This document shows positions 48,756 to 58,399 of a stretch of DNA of 64,000 nucleotides, piece after piece. Numbering within the stretch: the stretch's first letter is position 1; every line of letters starts with the position of its first letter. Source of the DNA: Agrobacterium tumefaciens (GTDB lineage: Bacteria > Pseudomonadota > Alphaproteobacteria > Rhizobiales > Rhizobiaceae); assembly GCF_000834635.1 (NCBI RefSeq), contig NZ_JXQV01000013.1:93121-157120 (forward strand), written 5' to 3'. Below the pieces are notes generated by a model, which saw nothing but the letters and a program-made list of their open reading frames with translations, had not been told where the DNA came from and did not search any database. The translations under genes were made by a program, and so were the position numbers.

Positions 48756-48785
48756 CCCAGGCGCCTTTTCAGCAGACGCCTTGGG
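48756..48785 (-). terminator. Imperfect hairpin upstream of acpP (terminator or leader element)
   Basis: On the minus strand, cccaaggcg pairs with cgcctggg (one bulge) and is followed by gggttttaac. It is too far from fabG (about 190 bases) to be its obvious terminator and only 65 bases before the acpP ATG, so it may be in the acpP leader. Confidence 0.4.
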
Positions 48786-48975
48786 CAAACCCGTTCAACC
48801 CGTCTCAAGCTAAACATCGCGCTAAGAAATCGCAACGGTCGCTTTTGTTTCCGGGACGACTGTTCACAGTCTTCGCCCGCTTAACACGGTTTCCAGCGGG
48901 AAAAAAGCCTTAAAATAATGCTAAGCATCTTGCTCTACAGGCATTTTTCCCTCTGCGCCCCGTTTGGGGCAGATA

Positions 48976-49713
48976 TTAAATCATCGCCATGCCGCCATTC
49001 ACATGCAGGGTCTGACCCGTCATGTAGCTGGCTTCGTTGGATGCGAGATAGAGAACCGCAGACGCAATTTCCGTCGCCGTGCCCATCCGCTTCATGGGAA
49101 TAGCGCCCATGATAGCATCTTTCTGCTTGTCATTGAGCTTTCCTGTCATGGCGCTTTCAATGAAGCCCGGAGCCACGCAGTTAACGGTGACGTTGCGGGT
49201 GGCAATTTCCTGCGCCAGCGACTTGGAAAAGCCGATCATACCGGCCTTGGAGGCGCAGTAGTTGGCCTGACCGGGATTGCCCGTCACGCCGACAATGGAG
49301 GTGATGTTGATGATGCGGCCAAAGCGGCGGCGCATCATGGGATGCGTCAGCTCACGCGTCAGGCGGAATGTGGAGGTCAGGTTGACCTCGATGACATTGT
49401 CCCAGTCTTCATCGCTCATGCGAACGAACAGCCCGTCCTTGGTGATGCCGGCATTGTTGACGAGAATATCGACGCCACCAAGCTCAGCCTCAGCCTTTTC
49501 GCCTAGCGCCTTCACCTCAGCGCGGTCTGAAAGATTTGCCGGGAAGACCATGACGCGATCGCCAAGTTCCGTGGCCAGGGCTTCCAGCTTTTCAACGCGG
49601 GTGCCGTGAAGACCCACAATCGCGCCCTGGGCGTGAAGCGTACGGGCGATCTCTTCGCCGATGCCGCCTGTAGCGCCTGTGATAAGAGCCTTGCGGCCCG
49701 TCAGATCAAACAT
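48976..49713 (-). CDS. fabG: 3-oxoacyl-ACP reductase
   Basis: NADPH-dependent SDR of 245 aa that reduces beta-ketoacyl-ACP. Cofactor loop TGATGGIG (12-19), NNAGITKDG, and the catalytic S139, Y152 and K156 (NYCASK) are all in place; PGFIESAMTGKL and the C-terminal GQTLHVNGGMAMI are typical FabG. It begins 28 bases after fabD stops. A short stem gcccc/ggggc (48957-48970) sits right after its stop but lacks a T run. Confidence 0.97.
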   Translation of the reverse strand: MFDLTGRKALITGATGGIGEEIARTLHAQGAIVGLHGTRVEKLEALATELGDRVMVFPANLSDRAEVKALGEKAEAELGGVDILVNNAGITKDGLFVRMSDEDWDNVIEVNLTSTFRLTRELTHPMMRRRFGRIINITSIVGVTGNPGQANYCASKAGMIGFSKSLAQEIATRNVTVNCVAPGFIESAMTGKLNDKQKDAIMGAIPMKRMGTATEIASAVLYLASNEASYMTGQTLHVNGGMAMI

Positions 49714-49741
49714 CGTGTTCGTCCTTTCTGTGTCTCTTGGA

Positions 49742-50686
49742 TCAGCCGAGAAGGGTCTGAAGTGCAGCGTCGATATCAGCTGGCGTGTTGAGCGAAATGC
49801 CGGTCACGGACTTGTCTATACGGCGGGCAAGCCCAGTCAGCACTTTGCCTGATCCGATTTCGTAAAGTGTGGTTACATCATTGGCAGCAAACCATTCCAC
49901 TGTCTCGCGCCAACGCACCTGGCCGGTGACCTGCTCCACCAGAAGATCTGTGATCTCATTTGCGTCAGAAACCGGGGCTGCCCGAACATTGGCAACGACA
50001 GGCACGACTGGGTTATGCTTGCCGACACTGGAAAGCGCCTCGCGCATGGCCTGCGCCGCAGGTGCCATCAGTGCGGAATGGAAAGGCGCAGAAACAGGCA
50101 GCATGATGGCGCGCTTGGCACCTTTTTCCGTCGCAAGCGCTGCGGCTTTCTCAACGGGCGCCTTGGCACCGGAAATGACGAGCTGACCGCCGCCATTATC
50201 ATTGGCGATCTGGCAGACGCCATCGGCAGCAGCCTGCGCGCAGATTGCCTCGACATCGCTGTGCTCGAGACCAATGATGGCAGCCATGGCGCCCTCACCG
50301 GCTGGAACAGCCGCCTGCATGGCATTGCCGCGAATGCGCAGCAAGCGAGCAGTATCGGAAAGCGAGAATGTTCCGGCAGCGCACAAGGCCGAATATTCGC
50401 CAAGCGAATGGCCGGCAACGTAGGAAACCTTATTGGCCAGCGAAAGGCCCTTGGCTTCCAGCAAGCGCATGACGGCGACCGAAACGGCCATGAGCGCAGG
50501 CTGGGCATTGGCGGTCAGCGTCAGCGTTTCCTCTGGGCCGCTCCAGATAATGTCTGAAAGCTTCTGTCCGAGGGCCTCATCGACCTCTTCGAAAACAGCA
50601 CGCGCTTCTGCAAAGTTGTCGGCGAGCTCCTTGCCCATACCAACAGCCTGACTGCCCTGACCTGGAAATGTGAATGCAATAGCCAT
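49742..50686 (-). CDS. fabD: Malonyl-CoA:ACP transacylase
   Basis: Charges ACP with malonate for fatty-acid elongation, 314 aa. The nucleophile is S94 in GHSLGEYS; the oxyanion-hole segment FTFPGQGSQAVGMG is near the N-terminus, and the catalytic histidine is in VSAPFHSALM at about residue 200. First gene of the minus-strand fatty-acid run; divergent from an aldo/keto reductase. Confidence 0.97.
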   Translation of the reverse strand: MAIAFTFPGQGSQAVGMGKELADNFAEARAVFEEVDEALGQKLSDIIWSGPEETLTLTANAQPALMAVSVAVMRLLEAKGLSLANKVSYVAGHSLGEYSALCAAGTFSLSDTARLLRIRGNAMQAAVPAGEGAMAAIIGLEHSDVEAICAQAAADGVCQIANDNGGGQLVISGAKAPVEKAAALATEKGAKRAIMLPVSAPFHSALMAPAAQAMREALSSVGKHNPVVPVVANVRAAPVSDANEITDLLVEQVTGQVRWRETVEWFAANDVTTLYEIGSGKVLTGLARRIDKSVTGISLNTPADIDAALQTLLG

Positions 50687-50907
50687 GGGATATTGTCCTT
50701 CTTATCTGGCCAAAAGTCCGGCCTTGCCTGCAAATCGTGAATTTCCATTCACATTCCAGCTTCGGAAGTCAAGGCTTTCAACTTTTTAAGGGCATTTTGG
50801 ACGGATTTCCACGATCTCATCCACAGGGACCGATCGGAATATTTTTTCTTGCGCCGCCGCATTTCGATACTACGTTCTAGCCACCTTCCAAGTGAGCGAG
50901 ATGTTTC

Positions 50908-51951
50908 ATGAAACAAAATATGTTGGGTCGCACGGGCATTTCCGTGTCTGAGATTTGCCTGGGCACAATGACCTGGGGTACTCAGAACACAGAAGCGGAA
51001 GCGCACGAGCAAATGGATTACGCTCTTGAGAAGGGCGTGAATTTCTTCGACACCGCCGAGCTTTACCCCACAACGCCGGTTTCGGCTGAAACGCAGGGTC
51101 GCACAGAAGACTATATCGGAACGTGGTTTGAAAAGACCGGCAGGCGCAAGGACGTTGTTCTGGCCACCAAGGTTGCAGGCTCCGGGCGCGATTATATCAG
51201 AGGCGGTCGCGAGATTGATGCGGCCTCTATCCGCGAGGCCGTCGAAACGAGCCTCAAACGCCTCAAGACCGATTACATCGACCTCTACCAGATCCATTGG
51301 CCAAACCGCGGCACCTACCATTTCCGTGGCGTTTGGAGCTTTGACGCCTCCACCCAGAACACCGAAAAGACGCTGTCTGAAATCACCGAAAAGCTGGAAA
51401 CCTTGGATGAACTGGTCAAGGCCGGAAAAATCCGGGCCATCGGCCTTTCCAATGAGAGCGCCTGGGGCACGCAGAAATATATCGACATTGCAAAGGCCCA
51501 TGGCCTGCCACGCATTGCCTCCATCCAAAATGAGTACAATCTGCTCTATCGCCCCTTCGATCTGGATCTGGCCGAAGTCGCGCATCATGAGAATGTCGGC
51601 CTTCTGGCCTACTCGCCGCTGGCTGGTGGCATTCTGACCGGCAAATACCAGAGCGGTGCACGCCCGGAAGGCTCTCGCGCTTCCATCAATCAGGATATTG
51701 GTGGCCGCTTGCAGCCTTTGCAGGAAGCGCCTGTGAAAGCCTATCTTGAGCTTGCATACGCACACGACCTCGATCCTGCACAGCTTGCCATCGCCTTCAC
51801 GCTATCGCGTCCCTTCATGGCCTCATCCATCATTGGCGCGACCACGATGGAGCAATTGAAGACGAATATAGCAGCAGCCGACATCAAGCTGTCGGAAGAG
51901 GTATTGAAGGGCATCGCCGAGATCCATCGCCAATATCCAATGCCGATCTGA
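50908..51951 (+). CDS. Aldo/keto reductase (Tas type)
   Basis: NADPH-dependent oxidoreductase of 347 aa with the (beta/alpha)8 fold. The catalytic tetrad can be traced: D and Y in NFFDTAELYP, K in VLATKVAG, H in YQIHWPNRG. The long loop with TPVSAETQGRTEDYIG and the C-terminal IIGATTMEQLKTNI match E. coli Tas and related proteins. Physiological substrate unknown. Monocistronic, divergent from fabD and followed by a hairpin. Confidence 0.9.
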   Translation: MKQNMLGRTGISVSEICLGTMTWGTQNTEAEAHEQMDYALEKGVNFFDTAELYPTTPVSAETQGRTEDYIGTWFEKTGRRKDVVLATKVAGSGRDYIRGGREIDAASIREAVETSLKRLKTDYIDLYQIHWPNRGTYHFRGVWSFDASTQNTEKTLSEITEKLETLDELVKAGKIRAIGLSNESAWGTQKYIDIAKAHGLPRIASIQNEYNLLYRPFDLDLAEVAHHENVGLLAYSPLAGGILTGKYQSGARPEGSRASINQDIGGRLQPLQEAPVKAYLELAYAHDLDPAQLAIAFTLSRPFMASSIIGATTMEQLKTNIAAADIKLSEEVLKGIAEIHRQYPMPI

Positions 51952-51980
51952 TTCTCTGCCCTTTGCACATCCAAGACCCA

Positions 51981-52016
51981 ACCCGCCATACCGCTTTTCC
52001 GGGCAGCATGGCGGGT
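51981..52016 (+). terminator. Terminator after the aldo/keto reductase
   Basis: Arms acccgccat (51981-51989) and atggcgggt (52008-52016) about 30 bases past the stop, followed by catatttgtg. Moderate T content. Confidence 0.6.
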
Positions 52017-52033
52017 CATATTTGTGAATAGCC

Positions 52034-52061
52034 TTGCATTCCGGTCAAAAATCCGTATAAG
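52034..52061 (+). promoter_or_regulatory. Likely rpsF promoter
   Basis: TTGCAT (52034-52039), a 16-base spacer, then TATAAG (52056-52061) followed by a GC-rich start region, as in ribosomal promoters of Rhizobiales. Read from consensus only. Confidence 0.55.
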
Positions 52062-52287
52062 CGCGCTGTTCACAACACCCGGTCATATGGCTGGTGGCTG
52101 AACGGAGGGCTGGTTTCGAATTTCGAAACAGCAGGAACCATAAGGTTTTTCCGGCCTCCCGTGTCTCCGCTCTCGACCGTCTCGAACAACGCTTTTCTTG
52201 CACTTGGCTTTTGCCAATCAGGAGCAGTCGTTGAGGCTTAGCGCCGTTGCCGGGTGATGAATGAAACGCAAGAAAGGCAAAGCTTAA

Positions 52288-52758
52288 ATGGCTCTTTACG
52301 AACACATCTTCCTTGCCCGGCAGGATATCACTGCCCAGCAGGTCGACGCACTTGTCGAGCAGTACAAGGGCGTTATCGAATCGTACGGCGGTAAGGTCGG
52401 ACGCGTCGAAAACTGGGGCCTGAAGTCCCTGACATACCGCATCAAGAAGAACCGCAAGGCTCACTACGCTCTGATGGACATCGATGCTCCTGCACCGGCG
52501 ATCCACGAAATCGAGCGTCAGATGCGCATCAACGAAGACGTTCTTCGTTACATGACCATCGCTGTTGAAGCGCACGAAGAAGGCCCATCTGCAATGATGC
52601 AGAAGCGCGATCGTGACGACCGTCCTCGCCGCGATGGCGACCGTCCAGACCGTGGCCCGCGTGAAGGCGGCTTCGATCGTGGTCCTCGTCCGCCTCGCGA
52701 AGGTGGCTTCGGTGACCGTGAAGACCGTCCGCGCCGTCCGCGCGAAGACCGTGCATAA
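52288..52758 (+). CDS. rpsF: 30S ribosomal protein S6
   Basis: 156-aa small-subunit protein that binds S18 on the platform. The ferredoxin-like core is at residues 1-100 ([38 protein letters not shown]). The tail from about 105 is a highly charged Arg/Asp/Gly/Pro repeat ([21 protein letters not shown] in outline), as in other Rhizobiales but longer than the 131-aa E. coli protein. Translated with rpsR 12 bases downstream. Confidence 0.97.
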   Translation: MALYEHIFLARQDITAQQVDALVEQYKGVIESYGGKVGRVENWGLKSLTYRIKKNRKAHYALMDIDAPAPAIHEIERQMRINEDVLRYMTIAVEAHEEGPSAMMQKRDRDDRPRRDGDRPDRGPREGGFDRGPRPPREGGFGDREDRPRRPREDRA

Positions 52759-52770
52759 GGAGAATTGACT

Positions 52771-53019
52771 ATGGCTGACGCATCCTCTTCCCAGGCACGC
52801 CGTCCTTTCCACCGCCGTCGCAAGACGTGCCCGTTCTCCGGCGCAAACGCTCCGAAGATCGATTACAAGGACGTACGTCTTCTGCAGCGCTACATTTCTG
52901 AGCGTGGCAAGATCGTTCCTTCCCGTATCACAGCTGTTTCGCAGAAGAAGCAGCGCGAACTCGCTCAGGCGATCAAGCGCGCTCGTTTCCTCGGCCTGCT
53001 GCCTTACGTTCTGTCTTAA
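52771..53019 (+). CDS. rpsR: 30S ribosomal protein S18
   Basis: 82-aa partner of S6. The core [34 protein letters not shown] is canonical, with a single zinc-ribbon-like cysteine remaining. The start is ATG 52771 behind AAGGAG; a TTG two codons earlier is less likely. Confidence 0.97.
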   Translation: MADASSSQARRPFHRRRKTCPFSGANAPKIDYKDVRLLQRYISERGKIVPSRITAVSQKKQRELAQAIKRARFLGLLPYVLS

Positions 53020-53175
53020 TAAGCTATCCGAGGCTGCGCTCCGGCGCGGCCTCGTTCCTTGAATGACATCCTTCCACGTTGGGCGTGGATCGATCTTGAA
53101 ATGAAATCCCATGTTGGGGATCGGGTTCATCTGAACCATCCTCTAACTGCTACAGAATTCCAGCAGGACAGCGAA

Positions 53176-54150
53176 GTGCCAAAACTGAACCAGACAGTGC
53201 TGATTCCCGGCATCCTAGCCGGCATATGCGCAGCGTTTCTCACGCTCGGCGCAACCGCACAGTCGTCCATGTCTTTCCTGCTTGACGCTGCATCCGCCAT
53301 GCCCGTGCTTGTTGCCGGTTTCGGCTGGGGCAATGCTTCGGCCATCGTTGCCGTGCTGACAGCCGCAGCCCTTGGCGCGCTTGCCGTTTCTCCCATTTTT
53401 GCTGTGACGATTTCGATTTTCACGCTCGTTCCAGCCGCATGGCTCTCCCACCTGGCCAATCTGGCGCGTCCCGCGTCGGAGCTTGGTGGTCCTGAAGACC
53501 TGCTGGCATGGTATCCGCTTTCTGGCATCATTCTGCATCTGTGTGGCCTCATCACGCTTTCCGTCATCATTCTCGGCACGATGATCGGCTACGGCCCTGA
53601 ACTCGTTTCGCAGCTTGTCGACGTGATGATGAGCTTGGTGCAGGCGCGTGAATCCGGTTTCACGCCTGACGCGACAGCCCTTGGGCAAACCAAGACACTG
53701 CTGGTTCTCATGCTGCCCATGATTCAGGGCGGCCTTTGGGTCATCATGCTGTTTGCCGCTTATTATTTCGCAAGCCGCATGGTGCGCTCCTTCGGCAAGG
53801 GACTTCGCCCGCGGGAAGACATTGCAGCCGCGTTGCGCATGCATCGCAATGCGATCTTCATCTTCCTCGGCGGCATTGTCATGACCTTTGTCGGCGGCAC
53901 CGTTGCCATGCTTGGCGCCGTTGTTTGCGGCACCTTCGGCGCGGGCTTCCTGATGGCAGGCTATGCTTCGCTGCATCACAGATCCAAGGGCAAGGACTGG
54001 CGCTGGCCGGTTCTGGTTCTCAGCTACATCTCAGCGGTTTTCGTCTTTCCGCTGCTCATCATTCTCGTCTTGGGTCTGAGCGACGTGCGCAGCACGATCT
54101 CTCTCACTCCACCACGGAAAACCGACAACAACAACGAAACCAAAAACTAG
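53176..54150 (+). CDS. DUF2232 (YybS-like) membrane protein
   Basis: Hydrophobic protein of 324 aa with about eight to nine membrane segments ([53 protein letters not shown], and a C-terminal [20 protein letters not shown]). It matches the DUF2232/YybS group that often lies beside rpsR and rplI; function unknown. GTG 53176 was chosen because the first membrane segment follows at once; starts up to 53059 would add a hydrophilic extension that seems unsupported. Only 14 bases before rplI, so they share a message. Confidence 0.8.
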   Translation: MPKLNQTVLIPGILAGICAAFLTLGATAQSSMSFLLDAASAMPVLVAGFGWGNASAIVAVLTAAALGALAVSPIFAVTISIFTLVPAAWLSHLANLARPASELGGPEDLLAWYPLSGIILHLCGLITLSVIILGTMIGYGPELVSQLVDVMMSLVQARESGFTPDATALGQTKTLLVLMLPMIQGGLWVIMLFAAYYFASRMVRSFGKGLRPREDIAAALRMHRNAIFIFLGGIVMTFVGGTVAMLGAVVCGTFGAGFLMAGYASLHHRSKGKDWRWPVLVLSYISAVFVFPLLIILVLGLSDVRSTISLTPPRKTDNNNETKN

Positions 54151-54164
54151 AAAGGATCAAGAAG

Positions 54165-54740
54165 ATGGAAGTCATTCTTCTCGAACGTATCGCCAAGCTT
54201 GGCCAGATGGGCGAAACCGTAAAGGTTCGCGATGGCTACGCACGTAACTTCCTGCTGCCACAGGGCAAGGCACTTCGCGCCAACGCAAACAACAAGACAC
54301 GTTTCGAGTCTGAGCGCGCTACACTTGAAGCCCGCAACCTCGAGCGCAAGACTGAAGCACAGACAGTTGCAGACGCGCTGGCTGGCAAGAGCTTCATCGT
54401 TGTTCGTTCCGCTGGCGAAACCGGCCAGCTGTACGGCTCTGTTGCTGCCCGTGACGTTGTCGAAATCCTCGGCGCAGAAGGCTTCAACATCGGCCGCAAC
54501 CAGGTCGAGCTCAACACACCGATCAAGACCATTGGTCTGCACAATGTTACGCTTCACCTGCATGCCGAAGTCGAGCTTCAGGTTGAACTGAACGTTGCCC
54601 GTTCTGCCGAAGAAGCCGAGCGTCAGTCCAAGGGCGAAAGCCTCACATCTGCTGACGCCATCTACGGCGTTGACGAAGACGCTCTTCGCCCAGAAGACTT
54701 CTTTGATCCAGACGCAGACCGCGACGGCGACGACGAGTAA
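54165..54740 (+). CDS. rplI: 50S ribosomal protein L9
   Basis: 191-aa large-subunit protein. The N-terminal domain is canonical ([32 protein letters not shown]), joined by the long exposed helix to the C-terminal RNA-binding domain ([30 protein letters not shown]). The C-terminus carries an extra acidic tail ([15 protein letters not shown]), making it longer than the ~150-aa E. coli protein. AAAGGA lies upstream. A very strong terminator ends the unit. Confidence 0.97.
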   Translation: MEVILLERIAKLGQMGETVKVRDGYARNFLLPQGKALRANANNKTRFESERATLEARNLERKTEAQTVADALAGKSFIVVRSAGETGQLYGSVAARDVVEILGAEGFNIGRNQVELNTPIKTIGLHNVTLHLHAEVELQVELNVARSAEEAERQSKGESLTSADAIYGVDEDALRPEDFFDPDADRDGDDE

Positions 54741-54763
54741 TCGTTCTTAGCTCTCGGGCTAAA

Positions 54764-54797
54764 GCAAAACCCCGGATGGAAACATCCGGGGTTTTGC
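54764..54797. terminator. Strong rplI terminator
   Basis: Perfect 15-base stem (gcaaaaccccggatg / catccggggttttgc) with a gaaa tetraloop; Ts inside the descending arm. It would stop transcription in both directions and separates rplI from the convergent efflux genes. Confidence 0.93.
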
Positions 54798-54874
54798 GTG
54801 TCTGAGCTCCGCTTTGCCGCGCTAGCTATCATCGGCGGTCATGAAGCTAGAGTGCGATGCGAACCAAACCAACC

Positions 54875-55942
54875 TCAATTCCCAGCTCTCGCCACTCCCG
54901 TCGGCGCGCTGCTCTTATCTACCCGCACGACAACGGACATGCCTGGTGAGAGCTCTGAGGCCAGAGGCTGATCAGGATCAATGGAGATCCGCACGCCCAG
55001 GCGTTGGGCAATCTTCACGAAATTGCCCGTGGCATTGTCCGGCTTGATGACCGCAAATTCCGAACCGGCGGCGGGCGCGAAGCGTTCGACCTTGCCGGTC
55101 AGCTTCCTGCGGTGAAGCGCGTCCACAGAAATCGAAACCGCCTGCCCCACTTCCATCCCGGCAAGCTGGGTTTCCTTGTAATTGGCGACCACCCATATGT
55201 CGTTCGGTACAACGGCCATGAGTTGTGTTCCCGCTGCCACATATTGACCGACGCGAACACCGACCTCGCCCAGCTTGCCATCTCTTGGCGCATGGATCTC
55301 GGTATTTTGCAGATCGATCTTGGCAAGTTCGACGGCTGCTTCCGCATTGGCGACTGCCGCCTGCAGCGAACCCCTGTTGATGATGATGGTCTGGAGATCC
55401 TGCCGGGTTACCTCAAGCGCCGCCTTGGACTGGGATAGACCGGCGCGGGCCTTTTCGAGGCTGGCTTGCGCTTCTTCCTGCACGCTTGATGTACCGACCC
55501 CGCTGCGAACGAGATTATCCTGACGGTCAGCGGCAAGCTGGGCCTGCTTCAATGAAGCTTCGGCGCTATCGACGGCAGCCTCGCCGGAGGCAATATTGGC
55601 CTTGGCGGCAATTTCCAGCTGACGGGAGTTGTCAAAGGCGGCCTTCTGGCTGTCCAGAGACGCTTCGGCTTGTGCAAGCTTCTGGCGGAAAATGCGGTCA
55701 TCCACCTTGGCCAAGAGGTCTCCCTGCTTGACCTGCTGGTAATCCTTGACCGGCACATCGACAATGTATCCGCTGACCTGCGGGCTCATGGTCGTCACAT
55801 ATCCGCGCACATAGGCATTATCAGTCATTTCGACCGAGGTGGAAAATGGTGGCAAGCGCCATGCGTAAAGCACAAGCGCCACACCGGCCACGCCGCCCAG
55901 GAGAACAATGAGAGTAAGAGGAGTCAGTATTTTCTTCAGCAT
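54875..55942 (-). CDS. HlyD/EmrA-family efflux adaptor
   Basis: Periplasmic membrane-fusion protein of 355 aa that links an inner-membrane pump to an outer-membrane channel. One N-terminal membrane helix (LTPLTLIVLLGGVAGVALVLYAW), the family's TDNAYVRGYVTTMSPQVSGYI, a long alpha-helical hairpin (about 95-205) and the barrel segment with APRDGKLGEVGVRVGQYV. EmrA-type architecture. Start at ATG 55942, 17 bases after the MFS gene; a longer in-frame start at 56065 would overlap it. Part of the marR-MFS-adaptor unit; exported compounds unknown. Confidence 0.92.
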   Translation of the reverse strand: MLKKILTPLTLIVLLGGVAGVALVLYAWRLPPFSTSVEMTDNAYVRGYVTTMSPQVSGYIVDVPVKDYQQVKQGDLLAKVDDRIFRQKLAQAEASLDSQKAAFDNSRQLEIAAKANIASGEAAVDSAEASLKQAQLAADRQDNLVRSGVGTSSVQEEAQASLEKARAGLSQSKAALEVTRQDLQTIIINRGSLQAAVANAEAAVELAKIDLQNTEIHAPRDGKLGEVGVRVGQYVAAGTQLMAVVPNDIWVVANYKETQLAGMEVGQAVSISVDALHRRKLTGKVERFAPAAGSEFAVIKPDNATGNFVKIAQRLGVRISIDPDQPLASELSPGMSVVVRVDKSSAPTGVARAGN

Positions 55943-55959
55943 TTTATTTTCCCGGACAA

Positions 55960-57630
55960 TCAGGATTGAGACGTGGCAACAGTGACTTGCCCGCTTTTCA
56001 GCGCAGGCTTGATCCGTAACCAGGCAAGGTGCAGCAGAAGCATGACAAGAGCAGCAGCCGCACACACAGAAATCAACAGAAACGTGTCGTTATAGGCCAG
56101 AATATAAGCCTCGCGTGTGACCTGCTGCCCGAGCAGCGATAGGCCTTCCGCTTTCAGAAGTGCAGGGTCGGTGATGACATGGGCATAGCCACCGGACAGT
56201 TGAGTGATGCGTTGCACCACCTGCGGGTTCTGCAAGAGAATGCTTTCCACGAGAATATTGGAGTGGAATTTTTCCCGAAGCGTGACGAAAGACCCCAGAA
56301 GACCCGTCGTCAGCATCGATCCTGTGATCTGCGTGAACAGAAAAATGGTGATGAAGTTGACGAGGTAAGGGGGGCCTTTCGCCAATGCAGCACCGAAGCC
56401 ATTGGCCATGACGGGCGGCAGGAACATGGCAGCGCCAAACGCAATCATGGCCTGGCTTAGATACATCTGCTCCGGCCTCACAACATTGGTCAGCCCACTG
56501 TCCATGAACGCGCCTGCAGCAATCAATGTCAGCGCGATGACGTGGGCGGTGTCGACATATTTCGTCAACATCAGCAGCGCGCAGAAGGCTCCACCCAGCA
56601 CTGTTGCAAGGATAATCAAGGCATAGAGTTCGGTCGTCTGCTCGTTCAACAGGCCCAGTTGCTGGTAAAGGCTGACTGCTGTTGACGATTGCTCTGAAGA
56701 CACGGCGCGATAGATCAGCAGCACCGCAATCAGATGCAGATTGGTGCGTGAGAATATCCAGCGTAAATCCAGCATCGGATTTTTGCGCGGTAGCTCGATC
56801 ATCACCATCAGCGCCAGCAGGCCGATGGAGGTTGCCAGTAACACGCCCAGCCACCACGTTTCGAACCACCAGTAGAAACGGCCTAGGGTGAGAAACACGG
56901 CAAGACAGCCAAGCCCACCGGCAAAGAGCAGATAGCTCAATATATCGACACGCTCGATGACCTTCACGCGCGGCGGCGCTGTAAGCGGCAGCAGGTAGAT
57001 GATGGGCAGAACGGCAAGAGCAAGCCCCACTTCCATGGTATACAACGCCTGCCAGCCACCAATATCCAGCAGATCTGGCGAAACGATGCGGGCAAGCGGT
57101 GAAGACAGAAGCGTGCCCGTGAGCGCAATACTCAGGCCCAGCGTCAGCTTACGTTGCGCGGGAAAGGCTTCGAGAATGTAGAGAAAGCCGAGCGAAGACA
57201 GCGGAGCCGCCGCCATGCCACTAACGAAGCGCACGACAATTGCCGAGTGGATATCCGTCACGAAGAGGTTGAGACAGGATGCCAGCACAAAACAGATGAT
57301 GCTGATCTCGGCGAAGGGCCGCAATCCATATTGCTGGCGAACCTTGAACAGCGCAATCGAGAAGGTGGCATAAGGCGCCATGTAGGCCGCCGAAAGCCAT
57401 GCGACTTCTGCCACAGTCGCGGAAAACTCACCCTGCAACTGGTAGATATTGGCCATGACGATGTTCATGCCCATGCCCTGGGTCACGAAGAAGGACAGGC
57501 CAGCAGCGACATAAAGCAGCTTCTGGAAAAAGGATTTTTCCGGAGGCTGAACGGGTGCAGCAGGCACTTCTGGTGCCTGCTTTGCAGCGTCATCGGTCAC
57601 GTCATGGATGTTTGAAACGGCGTTGCTCAC
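55960..57630 (-). CDS. DHA2-family multidrug efflux MFS transporter (EmrB-like)
   Basis: 556-aa inner-membrane antiporter with a cytoplasmic N-terminal tail (to about 38) and about 14 membrane segments, the DHA2 plan. Helix-2 region contains ATVAEVAWLSAAYMAPYATFSIAL; the typical GxLADRxGRK-like loop is much altered (RQQYGLRPFAE). A periplasmic loop lies late (about 450-510). GTG start overlaps the marR stop by four bases (GTGA). Pairs with the EmrA-like adaptor; substrates cannot be read from sequence. Confidence 0.91.
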   Translation of the reverse strand: MSNAVSNIHDVTDDAAKQAPEVPAAPVQPPEKSFFQKLLYVAAGLSFFVTQGMGMNIVMANIYQLQGEFSATVAEVAWLSAAYMAPYATFSIALFKVRQQYGLRPFAEISIICFVLASCLNLFVTDIHSAIVVRFVSGMAAAPLSSLGFLYILEAFPAQRKLTLGLSIALTGTLLSSPLARIVSPDLLDIGGWQALYTMEVGLALAVLPIIYLLPLTAPPRVKVIERVDILSYLLFAGGLGCLAVFLTLGRFYWWFETWWLGVLLATSIGLLALMVMIELPRKNPMLDLRWIFSRTNLHLIAVLLIYRAVSSEQSSTAVSLYQQLGLLNEQTTELYALIILATVLGGAFCALLMLTKYVDTAHVIALTLIAAGAFMDSGLTNVVRPEQMYLSQAMIAFGAAMFLPPVMANGFGAALAKGPPYLVNFITIFLFTQITGSMLTTGLLGSFVTLREKFHSNILVESILLQNPQVVQRITQLSGGYAHVITDPALLKAEGLSLLGQQVTREAYILAYNDTFLLISVCAAAALVMLLLHLAWLRIKPALKSGQVTVATSQS

Positions 57631-58121
57631 GACTGCCCCTTTTCACCGCCAAGGTTTTGCAGATTGGCCGACAGACGGCGAACGACATGCAAAGCGGCAC
57701 TGATATCATCCGTCGCGATATCGGCAGCGATATCAGCCCGCATGGATTTCGCCTGCATATGCACATCCTCAAATGTCGTGATGCCCTCGGGCGTCATATG
57801 TATGCGCTTTGCCCGGCGGTCGTTTTCATCAGAACGCCGCTCTATGAGGTTTTGTTTCTCCATGGCATCCAGCACGCGCACAAGCGTTGGCGTTTCGATT
57901 TCCAACTCCTCGGCCAGCTCTTTTTGCGTCAGCGGACCACGGCGAGACAATGCGAAAAGCGCACGCGCCCGGGCAAGCGTCAGCCCCTGCTCTGCCACCC
58001 TTGCATCGAAGAATGACCGGAGCTTGCGGTTGAATGCCGCCATCTCATCAAAAAGCTGTTCTTTTTCTGTCGCACGGGACAAGTCAATAGACCTTATAAT
58101 TAGCAAGCTACCTATTGCCAT
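57627..58121 (-). CDS. MarR-family transcriptional regulator
   Basis: Winged-helix regulator, 164 aa from ATG 58121. DNA-binding domain: LTLARARALFALSRRGPLTQKELAEELEIETPTLVRVLDAMEKQNLIERR, with wing DENDRRAKRIHMTPEG (given in outline). It probably represses itself and the overlapping efflux pair, as MarR and EmrR proteins do. The start is uncertain: ATG 58043 or a TTG near 58082 would give 138-151 aa, closer to the family norm, and a possible promoter overlaps the proposed start. Inverted repeats lie in that area. Confidence 0.85.
   Translation of the reverse strand: MAIGSLLIIRSIDLSRATEKEQLFDEMAAFNRKLRSFFDARVAEQGLTLARARALFALSRRGPLTQKELAEELEIETPTLVRVLDAMEKQNLIERRSDENDRRAKRIHMTPEGITTFEDVHMQAKSMRADIAADIATDDISAALHVVRRLSANLQNLGGEKGQS
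58085..58117. promoter_or_regulatory. Candidate MarR operator
   Basis: caatag (58085-58090) and ctattg (58112-58117) flank a short palindrome tagcaagcta (58101-58110). On the minus strand a TTGCAA/TACATA pair lies immediately upstream, so a bound repressor would block transcription of the efflux unit. Symmetry is imperfect. Confidence 0.45.
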
Positions 58122-58399
58122 CCTATGTATTTTTGAGATTGGGGATTTGCAAGTCTCTTTGTTGAAATAGCTGCCATGCCGTAAACTCATGGCAGACTGG
58201 GAACGATTCGGCGCGGCTGTGGGCCAGCCTGTGGATTAGTGTTGAAAACATCTGGCATGCGGTCGCCTGTTACCAATCCGGCAAGCTCTCACTCACTGTT
58301 GCCGCATTGTCCTTGACTGCTGCGGCCGCTGCCTTCAAACCGGCAGGCTTGCAAGAAACGAAGGCTCCGAACCAGCCTCAAGGGAGATCACAGAAAACC

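Larger units (their letters stand above)
51952..52287 (+). other. Intergenic region with terminator, rpsF promoter and long leader
   Basis: This 336-base gap holds, in order, the reductase terminator (51981-52016), a promoter-like pair (52034-52061), and an apparent leader of about 220 bases with two stems: gct.gtttcga/tcgaaac.agc (52109-52132) and ttggc/gccaa (52204-52217). No convincing gene is present. Leaders before rpsF are often bound by the S6:S18 dimer; I could not confirm the consensus by eye. Confidence 0.5.
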
